A stretch of DNA of 50,378 nucleotides from Actinobacteria bacterium Ga0077560 (GCA_001464275.1 LNFL01000173.1:1-50378), one strand, 5' to 3'. Shown: positions 35,736 through 45,197, counted from the first letter of the stretch. A program made the numbers and translations. Notes: a model not told the origin generated them from the letters alone.

Positions 35736-37097
35736 TCAGCCGGTGACCGAGGGCTGCGCGCCGGGCGGCAGGGGCAGCACGCGAGTCACCGCGCGGGCCC
35801 GCACCAGGGCGGCGTTGGACGCCACGGCGGTCGCGGCGTTGCGCAGCACCGGACCTGTGGTGGGCAGCGTCCACAGGGTGATCCGCCGCACCACGGTCGC
35901 CTTCGGGGCGAGGTCGCCGATCCGCCACACCACCACGCCCTTCACGAGCGTCGCGCCGGCGGGGGTGGCCCGCAGGTAGGTGCCGCGAGGCAGGACGTCG
36001 CGCACCACCACGTCCTCGGCGGTCCGGCCGGTGACGTTGGTGATGGTGAGCGTGTAGCGGACGGGCAGGCCGGTCATCACGGCGCGCGGCGCGGTCTTGA
36101 CCAGGTGCAGCGCCGCGGGCCTGCCGGTGGGGACCACAGACGGGGGCGCCGGGGCGGGCGGCGTCACGGGCACCACCGGGGTGACGGGCACCTCGGGCGT
36201 CACGGGCGGCGCGGCGGCCACCGGGACGACCAGCTCGGCGGTGAGCGTGGAGGGGACGACCCACGAGAGGTCCTGGGCCGGGCGGGTGGACGGATGGACC
36301 GCGCGCCACAGCACCCACCCGGGGGTGGTGGCCACGACGCGGGCCTCGCCGGCCGCCGCCGGGGTGAGGCTCACGCGGGCCGTGCCGTCGGCGTCGAGGG
36401 TGACCTGCGTGGCCGACAGCGCGCCGCCGGTGGCCGACAGGGTCACCACGGCGCCGGGCGTGCCGGTCACCGTGACCGCCACGGGCGCGCCGGCCACGGC
36501 GGGCGCCGCGACGGCGAGCGTGGGGGCGGTGCCGGCGGTGCGGCCGGCGGCCATGGCCCGCAGCGCCGCCACCCGCGCGTTCAGCGCGGTGTCGGCGGTG
36601 ACGGCGGGGATGTCCGCGGCCTGGCCGGTGAGCTGCCACACGGCCACCTGCACCGCGGCTGCCTCACGACCGGGGTTCGCGGCGGAGGCCAGCAGATCGT
36701 CCGCGCGTGACATCAGCCAGGCGGCCTCCTGCAGCGCCGGCGTGGCCAGCTCGGGCGTGTCGGCCGGGGTCTGGAGGTCGACCGCGTAGTCGATGCCGGA
36801 GGTGATGCCGACCCGCGGCAGCACGCACCACGCGTACGTGAGGAGCGCGTCGCCGCCGCCCGGCGTGACGCGGATCTGGGAACGGCCGGGGTTGACGCTG
36901 AAGGTGCCGCCGCCGGGGGCGGTCACCGCGACGCGGTGCCCCAGCGACGGGGACACCTGGAGCATGCGGAGCGTGCCCGGGGCGGCGAGCGCGCCGGATG
37001 CGGTGACCAGCAGCACGAGAAGGGCGGCCAGCAGCACCACGGTGCGGCTGGTCAGCCGGGCCGGGATGCGTTCGAGACGTGTCAGAAGGGGCGACAT
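35736..37097 (-). CDS. Thioester-domain/DUF11 surface protein, VTG tail
   Basis: A 453-residue exported protein. ATG 37097 has AAGGAGG just upstream. The signal peptide runs to about residue 38. The next 140 residues look like a thioester (TQXA) domain: YAWCVLP (Cys91), then AAAVQVAVWQLTG (Gln150), the Cys and Gln that form an internal thioester in Gram-positive adhesins. An Ig-like segment (about 195-300) and a Pro/Val linker (TPEVPVTPVVPVTPP) lead to a DUF11 domain (LHLVKTAPRAVMTGLPVRYTL) and the ending AQPSVTG. Such adhesins normally end in LPXTG for sortase; this one does not. Likely a covalent adhesin on the cell surface. Confidence 0.82.
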   Translation of the reverse strand: MSPLLTRLERIPARLTSRTVVLLAALLVLLVTASGALAAPGTLRMLQVSPSLGHRVAVTAPGGGTFSVNPGRSQIRVTPGGGDALLTYAWCVLPRVGITSGIDYAVDLQTPADTPELATPALQEAAWLMSRADDLLASAANPGREAAAVQVAVWQLTGQAADIPAVTADTALNARVAALRAMAAGRTAGTAPTLAVAAPAVAGAPVAVTVTGTPGAVVTLSATGGALSATQVTLDADGTARVSLTPAAAGEARVVATTPGWVLWRAVHPSTRPAQDLSWVVPSTLTAELVVPVAAAPPVTPEVPVTPVVPVTPPAPAPPSVVPTGRPAALHLVKTAPRAVMTGLPVRYTLTITNVTGRTAEDVVVRDVLPRGTYLRATPAGATLVKGVVVWRIGDLAPKATVVRRITLWTLPTTGPVLRNAATAVASNAALVRARAVTRVLPLPPGAQPSVTG

Positions 37098-37254
37098 GGC
37101 GCCTCCTTGGAACGAGGGCCGGGTCACGTGCTCGTATGTGTGGACAGTGTCCGCCGCGGGGGACGAACATGTATCCCGGAGGTCGCCCAACCGCCCTGCC
37201 AACAAACCCCCAGCCCGGACGGGTGGGGCGGCGGCGCCCGCCCCCCTCGGAGGT

Positions 37255-38682
37255 TCAGGCCCCCGCGGGAGCGGGGCCGAGCGCCGTGGGGCCGTCGATC
37301 ACCAGGTCCGGACCCACGCGGGCCGCGAGCTCGGCGGGGTCCAGCGCGAAGCGCGGGTCGATCTCGATGTCCACCGGCTCGCCGGAGGTGTCGCGCGGCA
37401 CGCGCACGCCGGCCGCCTCCAGCCATCCCGCCCACAGGCGGTTGCAGTCCCGGCGGCAGCTCTCCGGCGAATCGGCGCCCGAGGCGTTCTTGATGGGGCT
37501 GAACTGCTCCTCGCGGCTCGCCTCCACCGTCACCGAGGCCCCGGCGAACGGCAGGGCGTCGAAGATGAAGGTCTCGAACTTCACCGCGTTGGGCTCATCC
37601 GGGCGCACCTCCGCGCCGTCGGCCGTCACGTACGGGACCTTCTTCACGGCCCGGTGGAACGGCAGCCGCAGCCCGCCCTCGGTGAGCTCCCAGGCGAACG
37701 CCACCTCGATGCAGTGGGTGGCGATGTTGCCCGCCCAGAGCACCAGCTGCCCGTCGTCGTCCCGGGCGTGCGCCAGCTCGTCGGGCAGGTCGGAGTACTC
37801 GATCACCCCGGTCCCGCCGTCGATGCCGGCGATCACGCCCACCGGCTCCAGCGGCTCCCGCTTGCGGACCGCCAGGTTGGACATGTCGGCGCCCGCGGCC
37901 AGGTGGTGCCCCAGGAACACCGGATCGGCGACGCGGATGAGCGGGTTGTCCACCTGGAAGGTGAAGAACGTGGTGATGCCCTCGCCGGCCATCTCGTCCA
38001 GGGCGCCGGTGCGCCGCAGCGCGCTCAGCAGCCCGCCATGCCCGTCCGGGGACAGCGCCAGCCGGCCCGGGGCCTCCAGCAGCACGCGGCCGGTGGCGCG
38101 GTCGACGGCCGGGAGCGTGCCCTGCACCACGAACCGCACGCTCGCGGGATCCAGCCCGAACCAATCCGACGCCGCGAAGCTGGCGCGGGTATCGGCATCG
38201 TTGACGGGGGAGGTGAGCACGTACCACGGAAGCGCCGCCCCGTAGCGCGCGCGCACCGCGGCGATCTTCGCGGCGTGATGGGCGAAGAGCGTGCGGCCGG
38301 TGACCGCGCCGAAGGGGTAGTCGCCCTTGGGCCCGTCGAAGCCCAGGCGGGTGCCCTGTCCGCCGGCCAGCAGCACCACCGCCACACGGCCCTCGCGCAG
38401 CGCGGCCTCGCCCTCGGCCGCCGCCTCCGCATCGCGCGCGGCACCGAGCTCGTCGGTGGGCAGCGGCACCGTCTCGGGCGGGCCGATGTGGCCCAGGTCG
38501 TGGGCCTCGGGCTCGGCCAGCACCAGCTCGTCCACCAGCCGCCGCAGCAGCTCCAGGTCGAGCTCCTCCACCTGGGCGAGCAGGCCGGCGGCGTCCGCGG
38601 GATCCGCCGCGCGCACGGCCTCGGCCAGGTGCCCCTGGCCGGCGGCCCGCAGGCGGGCCTCGAGGGCGGCGTCGAGCGGCAC
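37255..38682 (-). CDS. UDPGP/UAP1-family nucleotidyltransferase
   Basis: A 475-residue uridylyltransferase related to UDP-N-acetylhexosamine and UDP-glucose pyrophosphorylases. Nucleotide motif LLAGGQGTRLGFDGPKG, then SPDGHGGLLSALRR, VDNPLIRVADP, NLAVRKREPLEPVGV, IEYSDLP and KFETFIFDALPFA are the UAP-type signatures. It would make a UDP-sugar for wall or surface glycans; which sugar is not settled. The start is taken as GTG 38682, two bases after the dehydrogenase stop; a CTG at 38688 overlapping that stop is an alternative. The first 110 residues are helical. Confidence 0.88.
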   Translation of the reverse strand: MPLDAALEARLRAAGQGHLAEAVRAADPADAAGLLAQVEELDLELLRRLVDELVLAEPEAHDLGHIGPPETVPLPTDELGAARDAEAAAEGEAALREGRVAVVLLAGGQGTRLGFDGPKGDYPFGAVTGRTLFAHHAAKIAAVRARYGAALPWYVLTSPVNDADTRASFAASDWFGLDPASVRFVVQGTLPAVDRATGRVLLEAPGRLALSPDGHGGLLSALRRTGALDEMAGEGITTFFTFQVDNPLIRVADPVFLGHHLAAGADMSNLAVRKREPLEPVGVIAGIDGGTGVIEYSDLPDELAHARDDDGQLVLWAGNIATHCIEVAFAWELTEGGLRLPFHRAVKKVPYVTADGAEVRPDEPNAVKFETFIFDALPFAGASVTVEASREEQFSPIKNASGADSPESCRRDCNRLWAGWLEAAGVRVPRDTSGEPVDIEIDPRFALDPAELAARVGPDLVIDGPTALGPAPAGA

Positions 38683-38684
38683 GG

Positions 38685-39776
38685 TCAGTCCGCCGTGAGG
38701 AGCGCCACCTTCACGACCCCGGCCTCGCGCTCGGCCATGAGGCGGTAGCCCTCGGCGGCCTCCGCCAGGGGCATGGGGTGGGTGAGCATGGGGCTCGGGT
38801 CGACGGCGCCGGACTCCGCGAGCTCCAGCAGGTGCGGGATGTAGCGGTTCATGTGGACCAGGCCGCCGGTGATGCTGATGTTGCGGACGAACTGGTCGTA
38901 CCAGTTGATCGCGGGCACCTTGCCCATGAAGTGGTCCATGCCCAGGCAGGCGATGGATCCGCCGGACCGCACCGATGCGTGCGCGGCCTCCATGGAGGCC
39001 GTGTTGGAGACCGAGTCCACGACCACCCTGGCGCCCTGCCCGCGGGTCGCGGCCCGGGCGAGCTCCTTGATGGCCTCCGGGTCCCGCTCGGCGGTCACCA
39101 CGTTCGCGCCCAGCCGCTCGGCCATCGCCAGGCGGTCGGGGTGGTGCCCCAGGCACACGATGCTCTGGGCGCCCATCGCGCGGGCCACGTGGACGGCCGA
39201 GAGGCCCACCGCGCCGTCGCCGATCACCACGACGTCGTCGCCGGCCTCCAGGCGCCCGGCCGTGAGGCCGTGCATGGCGGTGGACATCACGTCGATGAGC
39301 GGCAGCAGACGGGCCTCGTTCGAGCGGTCCGCCATGGACTCCGGGATCTTCACCATCGTGCCGTCGGCCAGCGGCACGCGGGCGTACTCGGACTGCCCGC
39401 CCTGCACGTCGCCGCCGTGCTGCCACAGGCGCGGCGCCCAGCCGAACATCGACATGCGCTCGCAGCTGGCCTTCAGGCCCTCGCGGCACCACTGGCACTC
39501 GCCGCAGCAGACGCCGGCCGACACCAGCACGCGGTCACCGGCGGCGAAGTGCTTCACCTCGGCGCCGACCTCCTCGACGGTGCCCAGGAACTCGTGCCCC
39601 AGGCGTCCGCCGGGCTGGAAGCCGAAGGCCTCGCCCGCGTGGAGGATGTGCAGGTCCGATCCGCAGACCGCGGCCATCGTGATGCGCACCAGGGCGTCGG
39701 TGGGCTGGAGGATCCCCGGATCCGGGACGGTCTCCACCGACACGTGGCCGTTGGACTGGAACGTCAGTGCGCGCAC
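38685..39776 (-). CDS. Zinc-dependent alcohol dehydrogenase (MDR family)
   Basis: A 363-residue medium-chain dehydrogenase. Catalytic zinc ligands are in AAVCGSDLH and GRLGHEFLG; the structural zinc loop is GVCCGECQWCREGLKASCE; the nucleotide fold is VVVIGDGAVGLSAVHVARAMGA. The phrases GWAPRLWQHGGDVQGGQSEYARVP and MDHFMGKVPAINWYDQFVRNI are characteristic of a subgroup of uncertain substrate. The GTG start has AGGAG about 9 nt upstream. It is followed almost directly by the UDP-sugar pyrophosphorylase-like gene, so the two share a transcript. Confidence 0.9.
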   Translation of the reverse strand: MRALTFQSNGHVSVETVPDPGILQPTDALVRITMAAVCGSDLHILHAGEAFGFQPGGRLGHEFLGTVEEVGAEVKHFAAGDRVLVSAGVCCGECQWCREGLKASCERMSMFGWAPRLWQHGGDVQGGQSEYARVPLADGTMVKIPESMADRSNEARLLPLIDVMSTAMHGLTAGRLEAGDDVVVIGDGAVGLSAVHVARAMGAQSIVCLGHHPDRLAMAERLGANVVTAERDPEAIKELARAATRGQGARVVVDSVSNTASMEAAHASVRSGGSIACLGMDHFMGKVPAINWYDQFVRNISITGGLVHMNRYIPHLLELAESGAVDPSPMLTHPMPLAEAAEGYRLMAEREAGVVKVALLTAD

Positions 39777-39788
39777 GGGCGGGGGCTC

Positions 39789-40562
39789 CTATGTGAGGCC
39801 GGCGCGCCGGAACGCGTCGGCTGGGTCCATCACCAGACCGGTCCAGAACGGGCCGAACTCGCCGTAGACGGCGCTGACCTCGTCGAACCGCATCTCGTAG
39901 ACGATCTTCTTGAGGTCGATGGGGTCGTCGGCGAGCAGCGTGACGCCCCACTCCCAGTCGTCGATGCCGGTGCACCCGGTGATGAGCTGCAGCACCCGGC
40001 CGGCGTAGCCGCGTCCCACGCGGCCGTGGCCCAGCATGAGCTCCCGGCGCTCCTCGAAGCTGAGCGAGTACCAGTTCGCGCCCGGGATCCGGGTCTTCAT
40101 CATCGGGTAGAAGCAGATGGCCTTGCGGCGCGGCAGCCGGGGGTAGAGCCGGTGCTGGTGGTAGTGCGCCATGCGCTCCCGCCACGCCTCGAGCTGCGGC
40201 TCCAGGTCGCCGGTGACGCCCTCGGCCGCCAGGCGTGCGCGCTCGTCGTCCTCGGTGGTCGTGTACTCCGAGAGCTCGGTGAACGACACGAACGAGTCGA
40301 GGCACTCCACCGGGCCGGCGAAGATCTCCTTGGTGAACACGTCCAGCGCGTCCAGGTCGGGGCCCAGGGCCATGAGGCCCACCTCGGCCTTGCCGCCCAG
40401 CACGCTGAAGGCGACCACCTGCTGCGGGTCGACCGCGGTGAAGCGCTCGATGGTCTCCACCAGCCCGTCGGCCGGCGCCCCGCGGTCCACGCGCAGGAAC
40501 AGGTGGATGACCCCCCACCCCTCGGAGGGCCGCACACCCTGCGTCTGTTCGTCCGCCGCCAC
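39789..40562 (-). CDS. hemQ: Coproheme decarboxylase (chlorite dismutase family)
   Basis: A 257-residue protein of the HemQ/ChdC group, which converts coproheme to heme b in the coproporphyrin-dependent pathway of Gram-positive bacteria. CFYPMMKTR, NWYSLSFEERRELMLGHGRVGR (with the proximal heme His), ITGCTGIDDWEWGVTLLADDPIDLKKIVYEMRFDEVSA and YGEFGPFWTG are typical. The GTG 40562 start has no clear ribosome site. It lies 12 bases before the dehydrogenase gene on the same strand and may be cotranscribed with it. Confidence 0.92.
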   Translation of the reverse strand: MAADEQTQGVRPSEGWGVIHLFLRVDRGAPADGLVETIERFTAVDPQQVVAFSVLGGKAEVGLMALGPDLDALDVFTKEIFAGPVECLDSFVSFTELSEYTTTEDDERARLAAEGVTGDLEPQLEAWRERMAHYHQHRLYPRLPRRKAICFYPMMKTRIPGANWYSLSFEERRELMLGHGRVGRGYAGRVLQLITGCTGIDDWEWGVTLLADDPIDLKKIVYEMRFDEVSAVYGEFGPFWTGLVMDPADAFRRAGLT

Positions 40563-40588
40563 GACGTGGAGGCTATCGGACCTGCCCG

Positions 40589-41785
40589 CTACCTCGCGAA
40601 GCGGTAGAGCGTGCCGCCGGCGATCAGGTACAGCTCGCCCCCGGTGCCCTCACCGAACGACGTGATGTTCGACAGGCGCACCCGCAGGCGGTTGGTCTCC
40701 TCGCGCACGCCGCCGGGTCGCGGGCCGGCGCGCATGCTCCAGACCCGGCCGCTGCCGAAGTCCGCGTAGACGTACCGCCCGCGCAGGGCCGGCACGGCCC
40801 TGCCGCGGTAGACGTATCCCCCGGTGATCGAGACGCCCTTGGAGTGCGTGTACTGCGCGACCGGGGGCGTGTGCCCCGCCGGCCCCCGCAGGGAGCCCCC
40901 GCCGAAGGAGCTGCGGCCCTCGAAGGCGTTCCAGCCGAAGTTGAGGCCGCCCCGCCCGTTCGGCGCGTAGTCGACCTCCTCGACGGCGTTCTGTCCGACG
41001 TCGCCGATCCACATGTCGCCGGTCGCCCGGTCGAACGAGAACCGCCACGGGTTGCGCAGGCCGTAGTGCCAGATCTCCGGCTCCGCACCCGACACGCCGC
41101 GGAACGGGTTGTCGGCGGGCACGCGGTACGTCGAGCCGCCGTTCACGTCGATGCGCAGGATCTTGCCCAGCATGGTGCCGAGGTTCTGCGCCCGGTCCTC
41201 CGGGTCGCCGCCGCTTCCGCCGTCACCGGTGCCGACGTAGAGCATGCCGTCGCGGCCGAAGGCCAGCATGCCGCCGTTGTGGTTGGAGTACGGCTGGTCG
41301 ATGCCCAGCAGCTCCTTGCCGGTGGAGGCGTCCGCCCTGGTCCGGTTGCCCGGCGCGTTGAACTCCACCACCCGGGTGTCCCCGTCCCGGTTGGTGTAGT
41401 TCACGAAGAAGCGCCCGTTGCTCCGGAACTCCGGATGGAAGGCCAGGCCCAGCAGGCCGCGCTCGCCACCGGAGCTGATGCGGTCGCTCACGTCCAGGAA
41501 CGTGCCCTGCACGCGCCCGCGGGCGAACCGCAGGATCTTCCCGGACTGCTGAACGATGAAGAGCACGTTCGGCTGGCCGGGCGCGTAGGTCACGTACAGC
41601 GCGTCCCCGAGGTTCCCCGCCACGCGGACGAGGCGGAAGGGGGCGCGGGCGGTCTCGGAGGCGGGTGCGGCGGTGGTCGCGGCGGGCCGTTCCGGCGTGC
41701 GGTCGGCGGCGGCGAGGGCGAACGCGCCGGTGCCCGCGAGGGCGACGGCGGTGCCGGCGATGGCGGCGATTCGGGCACGTGTCAT
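40589..41785 (-). CDS. PQQ-dependent sugar dehydrogenase family, secreted
   Basis: A 398-residue exported beta-propeller of the soluble glucose/sorbosone dehydrogenase family. The signal peptide covers about residues 1-26. Motifs: FIVQQSGKILRF, GERGLLGLAFHPEF, YSNHNGGMLAFGRDGMLYVGTGDGG, RIDVNGGSTYRVPADNPF, HYGLRNPWRFSFDRATGDMWIGDVGQ, ITGGYVYRG. These contain the Ca and PQQ-site His/Arg residues of the family, but many members have no proven PQQ activity. ATG 41785. Divergent from ppk2 across 88 bp. Confidence 0.9.
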   Translation of the reverse strand: MTRARIAAIAGTAVALAGTGAFALAAADRTPERPAATTAAPASETARAPFRLVRVAGNLGDALYVTYAPGQPNVLFIVQQSGKILRFARGRVQGTFLDVSDRISSGGERGLLGLAFHPEFRSNGRFFVNYTNRDGDTRVVEFNAPGNRTRADASTGKELLGIDQPYSNHNGGMLAFGRDGMLYVGTGDGGSGGDPEDRAQNLGTMLGKILRIDVNGGSTYRVPADNPFRGVSGAEPEIWHYGLRNPWRFSFDRATGDMWIGDVGQNAVEEVDYAPNGRGGLNFGWNAFEGRSSFGGGSLRGPAGHTPPVAQYTHSKGVSITGGYVYRGRAVPALRGRYVYADFGSGRVWSMRAGPRPGGVREETNRLRVRLSNITSFGEGTGGELYLIAGGTLYRFAR

Positions 41786-41873
41786 GGTCGGGGACCGTAT
41801 CCGCGCGCGCGGCGCCCGAACACCCCCGTCGTTCCGCCACGACACCCGGGCCACCCGCGTACGATGACCGTCC

Positions 41874-42707
41874 ATGAGCGACGATCACCTGCGAAAGGGA
41901 CTCCGCGTGGCCCCGGGCGAGCGCCCGCGGCTCGACCGGATCGACCCCGGCGACACACTCGGCCTGGCCGACCGCGAGGAGGCCGCCGCCGTGGTCGCCG
42001 CGTGCGGCGAGCGCCTGGAGGCGCTGCAGGCGCTGCTGGCCTCGGAGGACCGCCGGTCGCTGCTGCTGGTGCTGCAGGGGATGGACGCGTCCGGCAAGGA
42101 CGGCGTGGTGCGCGCACTGTGCGGCGCCCTCAACCCCATGATCCTGCACACGGCCAGCTTCGGCGTGCCGACCAAGCCGGAGCTGCGGCACGACTTCCTG
42201 TGGCGCATCACGCGCGAGCTGCCCGAGCGCGGCCGGATGGCGGTCTTCAACCGCTCGCACTACGAGGACGTGCTGGTGGTCCGCGTGGACGGCCTGGTGC
42301 CCGAGGACGAGTGGCGGGCCCGGTACGGGCAGATCACCCGGTTCGAGGAACGCCTGGCCGAGACGGGCACGGCGGTGGTGAAGGTGATGCTCCACATCTC
42401 GCGCGACGAGCAGCTGGGGCGCCTGCGCGAGCGGGCACAGGACCCGCTCAAGCGGTGGAAGTTCAGCGCCGACGACCTGCGCAAGCGGGATCAGTGGGAC
42501 GCCTACATGGCCGCCTACGAGGACGCCATCGAGCGCACCGGGACCGACGACGCGCCCTGGTACGTGGTGCCAGCCGACCGCAAGTGGGCGCGCAACGCCC
42601 TGGTGCTCGAGATCGTCGCGCACGTGCTCGAGCGCATGCGCCTGCCAGAGCCGCCGGTGCCGGAGGGACTCCCGCCCGGTTTCCTGGAGGATCCCGCCGG
42701 CGGCTGA
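41874..42707 (+). CDS. ppk2: Polyphosphate kinase 2 family
   Basis: A 277-residue P-loop kinase that transfers phosphate between polyphosphate and nucleotides. Walker A LVLQGMDASGKDGVVRAL, SFGVPTKPELRHDFLWRI, Walker B and lid RMAVFNRSHYEDVLVVRV, and DPLKRWKFSADDLRKRDQWDAYMAAYEDAI are diagnostic. A 40-residue helical N-terminus precedes the core. The direction (nucleotide mono- or diphosphate kinase) cannot be told. There is a possible link to phosphate storage, given the pst operon, but no PHO box was seen here. Confidence 0.93.
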   Translation: MSDDHLRKGLRVAPGERPRLDRIDPGDTLGLADREEAAAVVAACGERLEALQALLASEDRRSLLLVLQGMDASGKDGVVRALCGALNPMILHTASFGVPTKPELRHDFLWRITRELPERGRMAVFNRSHYEDVLVVRVDGLVPEDEWRARYGQITRFEERLAETGTAVVKVMLHISRDEQLGRLRERAQDPLKRWKFSADDLRKRDQWDAYMAAYEDAIERTGTDDAPWYVVPADRKWARNALVLEIVAHVLERMRLPEPPVPEGLPPGFLEDPAGG

Positions 42708-42757
42708 ACGCGCGGCGGACCGGGCCGGCCGCGTCGGCCGGACCCGCGGGGGGATCG

Positions 42758-43009
42758 CTAGCTGGCGAGCACCGGTTCGAGGACCGGCTGCACCGCGCGG
42801 CTGACCGTGACCGGCAGCAGTCGGACGAACGCGTTGAGCTCGGCGGGCCGGGCATTCGTGACGATGCCGTTGGCCAGGCGCTCCAGCACGGCCTGCTCGC
42901 GGTCACCCAGTTCTGCGGCGACGGGCTCGAGGGCCTCGATGAGGGCGCCGGCAAGGTCCTGATCCAGCACCTTGAACGCGTCCGTGATCTTTTCCGGGAT
43001 CTCCGACAT
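42758..43009 (-). CDS. Small helical protein, unknown
   Basis: An 83-residue, soluble, mostly helical protein starting MSEIPEKITDAFKVLDQDLAGALIEALEPVAAELGDREQAVLERLANG. It has no signal peptide, no Cys and no recognised motif. ATG 43009 is the only start that fits; no good ribosome site is visible. The frame runs much further upstream but that part overlaps the opposite membrane-protein gene. I cannot assign a function. Confidence 0.5.
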   Translation of the reverse strand: MSEIPEKITDAFKVLDQDLAGALIEALEPVAAELGDREQAVLERLANGIVTNARPAELNAFVRLLPVTVSRAVQPVLEPVLAS

Positions 43010-43115
43010 GAAGGGGATTATCTCACACGCAACGGATGTTTCGCCCTCACGCCCTCCGGCAGGGAAGCGCGGCCCCCACGACGAACCCCGAGACCCCGCC
43101 CGGAGGAGGAGCGCC

Positions 43116-43457
43116 ATGCCGGAGGCAGTCGCAGGGACCATCGTCGGACTCGTCATCGTGCTCATCGGCGCGGGGGCCTGGAAATCGGCCGGCCGCGAGG
43201 CCGATCGCGCCGGGCTCGCCGTGCTGGCGGGGATCGCGATCCCGTCGCTGCTGGTGATGGCCGTGCTGGGCGGCGTGCGCACCGGCCCCGCCCCGGTGGC
43301 GGTCGCGGTGGTGACCGCCATGGCGCTGGCGCTCGGGGCGCTGCGCCCCGCGATCGCCCGCCGCGCGCGGCCCGCGCGTCCGCTGAGCGCCGTGCCGGCG
43401 ACGCTCACCGTGGTTCACGCCGACCGGCCCGCCGCGTCCGAGCGCCGGGCCGCCTGA
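43116..43457 (+). CDS. Small membrane protein, three helices
   Basis: A 113-residue protein. ATG 43116 follows GGAGGAGGA at 5 nt, a strong site. Three hydrophobic segments (about residues 5-22, 33-52 and 57-75) are followed by a basic cytoplasmic tail rich in Arg and Ala. No family is recognised. It lies 46 bases before the solute-binding/VWA gene on the same strand and could be its first operon member. Confidence 0.65.
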   Translation: MPEAVAGTIVGLVIVLIGAGAWKSAGREADRAGLAVLAGIAIPSLLVMAVLGGVRTGPAPVAVAVVTAMALALGALRPAIARRARPARPLSAVPATLTVVHADRPAASERRAA

Positions 43458-43503
43458 CGGGCCTCTCGGCCGGACGGCCCCGCCGTCGTACACTGCGCCC
43501 GTC

Positions 43504-45195
43504 ATGAAGTCGGCGCGCATCCTCACCCTGCTGGTGGCCGTGGCCCTCATCGTGGGCGCCGTCGCCTGGCGGGTCGGCGGCGGCGACGGGGGCGGCGGCG
43601 CGACGTCGCCGGGCGGGGCCACCCCTCCGGCCGACGCGGTGGCCGTCGAGTTCGTCTACTCGCCCGAGAAGCGGGACCTGCTCGAGCCGCTCATCACAGA
43701 GTTCAACGCCTCGGGCGCCGAGGCGGCCGGCCGGCCCGTGTTCGTGACCGGGCGCGTCGTGTCCTCCGGGTCCAGCGCGGCGAACATCGCCGCCGGCACC
43801 CTGAAGCCGCAGCTGTGGAGCCCGGCGTCGTCCCTCTGGGGGCAGGTGGTGAACTACCGCGCCGACGCGGACCTGGCCCCGGAGCGGAGCCCGTCCCTGG
43901 TCCGGACGCCGCTGGTGATCGCCATCTGGGAACCCCTCGCCCGCGCACTCGGCTGGCCCCAGAAGCCGCTGGGCTGGGAGGACGTGCTGCGCGAGGCCAC
44001 CAGCCCCGAGGGCTGGGCCAAGTACGGGCGCCCGGAGTGGGGCCGCTTCAAGCTGGGGCACACCAACCCCGACTTCAGCACGTCCGGCCTCTCGGCCGTC
44101 GTCGCGGAGTACCTCTTCGCGACCGGCAAGAGCGAGGGGCTGGTGCTCGCCGACGTGCAGGCCCCCGCCACGCGGGAGAAGGTCCGGGCGATCGAGCAGA
44201 GCATCGTCCACTACGGCGACACCACGCTGTTCTTCGCCGAGCAGCTCGCCAAGAACGGGCCGGCCTACGCCAGCGCCGTGGCGATGGAGGAGGTCACCCT
44301 CCTGGACTTCAACCTCAAGAAGGCGGGGACGGGGCCCAGGCTGGCGGCCATCTACCCGAAGGAGGGGACGTTCTTCAGCGACAACCCTCTCTTCGTCCTC
44401 GACGGGGACTGGTCCACGCCGGAGCAGAAGGAGGGGGCCGAGAAGCTGTCGGAGTTCCTGCGGCAGAAGACCACGCCGGAGCTCGCGGCCCGGCTGTTCT
44501 TCCGCCCCGGCGATCCGGCGCTGGCACCCGGCGCGCCCATCACGGCGGCCAACCTCGTGGACCCCAAGCAGCCCACACGGACGCTGGGCCTCCCGGACCC
44601 CGAGGTGCTCAACGCCATCCAGCGGTTCTGGCGCGAGGACCGCAAGCCCGCCCGGGTGCAGATCGTCCTGGACATCTCCGGGTCGATGAACCAGGCCGGG
44701 AAGCTCGACGGCGCCCAGCAGGGCCTGCTGCGGTTCCTGGACCTCATGCAGCCGCAGGACGAGGTGGGCCTGACGGTCTTCAACGGCCGGGTCACGCCGA
44801 TCACGCCGCCGCTGCCGATCAGGACGAGCCGCGCGCGGCTCAAGCAGGCGGTGCAGGAGCAGATCGCCGACGGTGACACCGCCGTCTACGACGCCACCGT
44901 GAGCGCGGCGAAGCAGATCGCGGGCAAGGCCGGCGCGGACCGCATCAGCGCGGTGGTCGTGCTCACCGACGGGCAGGACAACGCCAGCCGGATACGCCCG
45001 AAGGAGCTCCTTGCGGAGCTGAAGCGGCTCGCCGGCCCGGAGGGCGCGGACGTCCGGGTGTTCACGATCGCCTACGGCGGGGACGCCAGCACCCGCGACC
45101 TGGAGATCATCGCCGACGCCGGCGGCGGCAAGGCGTACGTGGGCGACCCCGACACCATCGAGGCCGTGTACACCCAGATCGCCTCCTTCTTCTAG
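43504..45195 (+). CDS. Solute-binding/VWA-domain surface protein
   Basis: A 563-residue protein anchored by one N-terminal helix (residues 5-25). Residues 45-370 form a periplasmic-binding-protein-like domain (VEFVYSPEKRDLLEPLITEFNAS, ... WEDVLREATSPEGWAKYGRPEWGRFKLGHTNPDFSTSGLSA, ... NPLFVLDGDW). A von Willebrand A domain follows from about residue 380, with MIDAS DISGSM (390 onward), T in DGDTAVYDA and TDGQDN. This combination is known in actinobacterial proteins of unknown ligand. It binds a solute or protein outside the membrane; metal-dependent adhesion is likely by family. The next gene begins 2 bases after the stop. Confidence 0.88.
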   Translation: MKSARILTLLVAVALIVGAVAWRVGGGDGGGGATSPGGATPPADAVAVEFVYSPEKRDLLEPLITEFNASGAEAAGRPVFVTGRVVSSGSSAANIAAGTLKPQLWSPASSLWGQVVNYRADADLAPERSPSLVRTPLVIAIWEPLARALGWPQKPLGWEDVLREATSPEGWAKYGRPEWGRFKLGHTNPDFSTSGLSAVVAEYLFATGKSEGLVLADVQAPATREKVRAIEQSIVHYGDTTLFFAEQLAKNGPAYASAVAMEEVTLLDFNLKKAGTGPRLAAIYPKEGTFFSDNPLFVLDGDWSTPEQKEGAEKLSEFLRQKTTPELAARLFFRPGDPALAPGAPITAANLVDPKQPTRTLGLPDPEVLNAIQRFWREDRKPARVQIVLDISGSMNQAGKLDGAQQGLLRFLDLMQPQDEVGLTVFNGRVTPITPPLPIRTSRARLKQAVQEQIADGDTAVYDATVSAAKQIAGKAGADRISAVVVLTDGQDNASRIRPKELLAELKRLAGPEGADVRVFTIAYGGDASTRDLEIIADAGGGKAYVGDPDTIEAVYTQIASFF

Positions 45196-45197
45196 GG

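Noticed and set aside
38686..38688. CTG start overlapping the dehydrogenase stop for the UDPGP-family gene
   Set aside because: A GTG in frame six bases downstream is a normal start and suffices, unlike in dinB.
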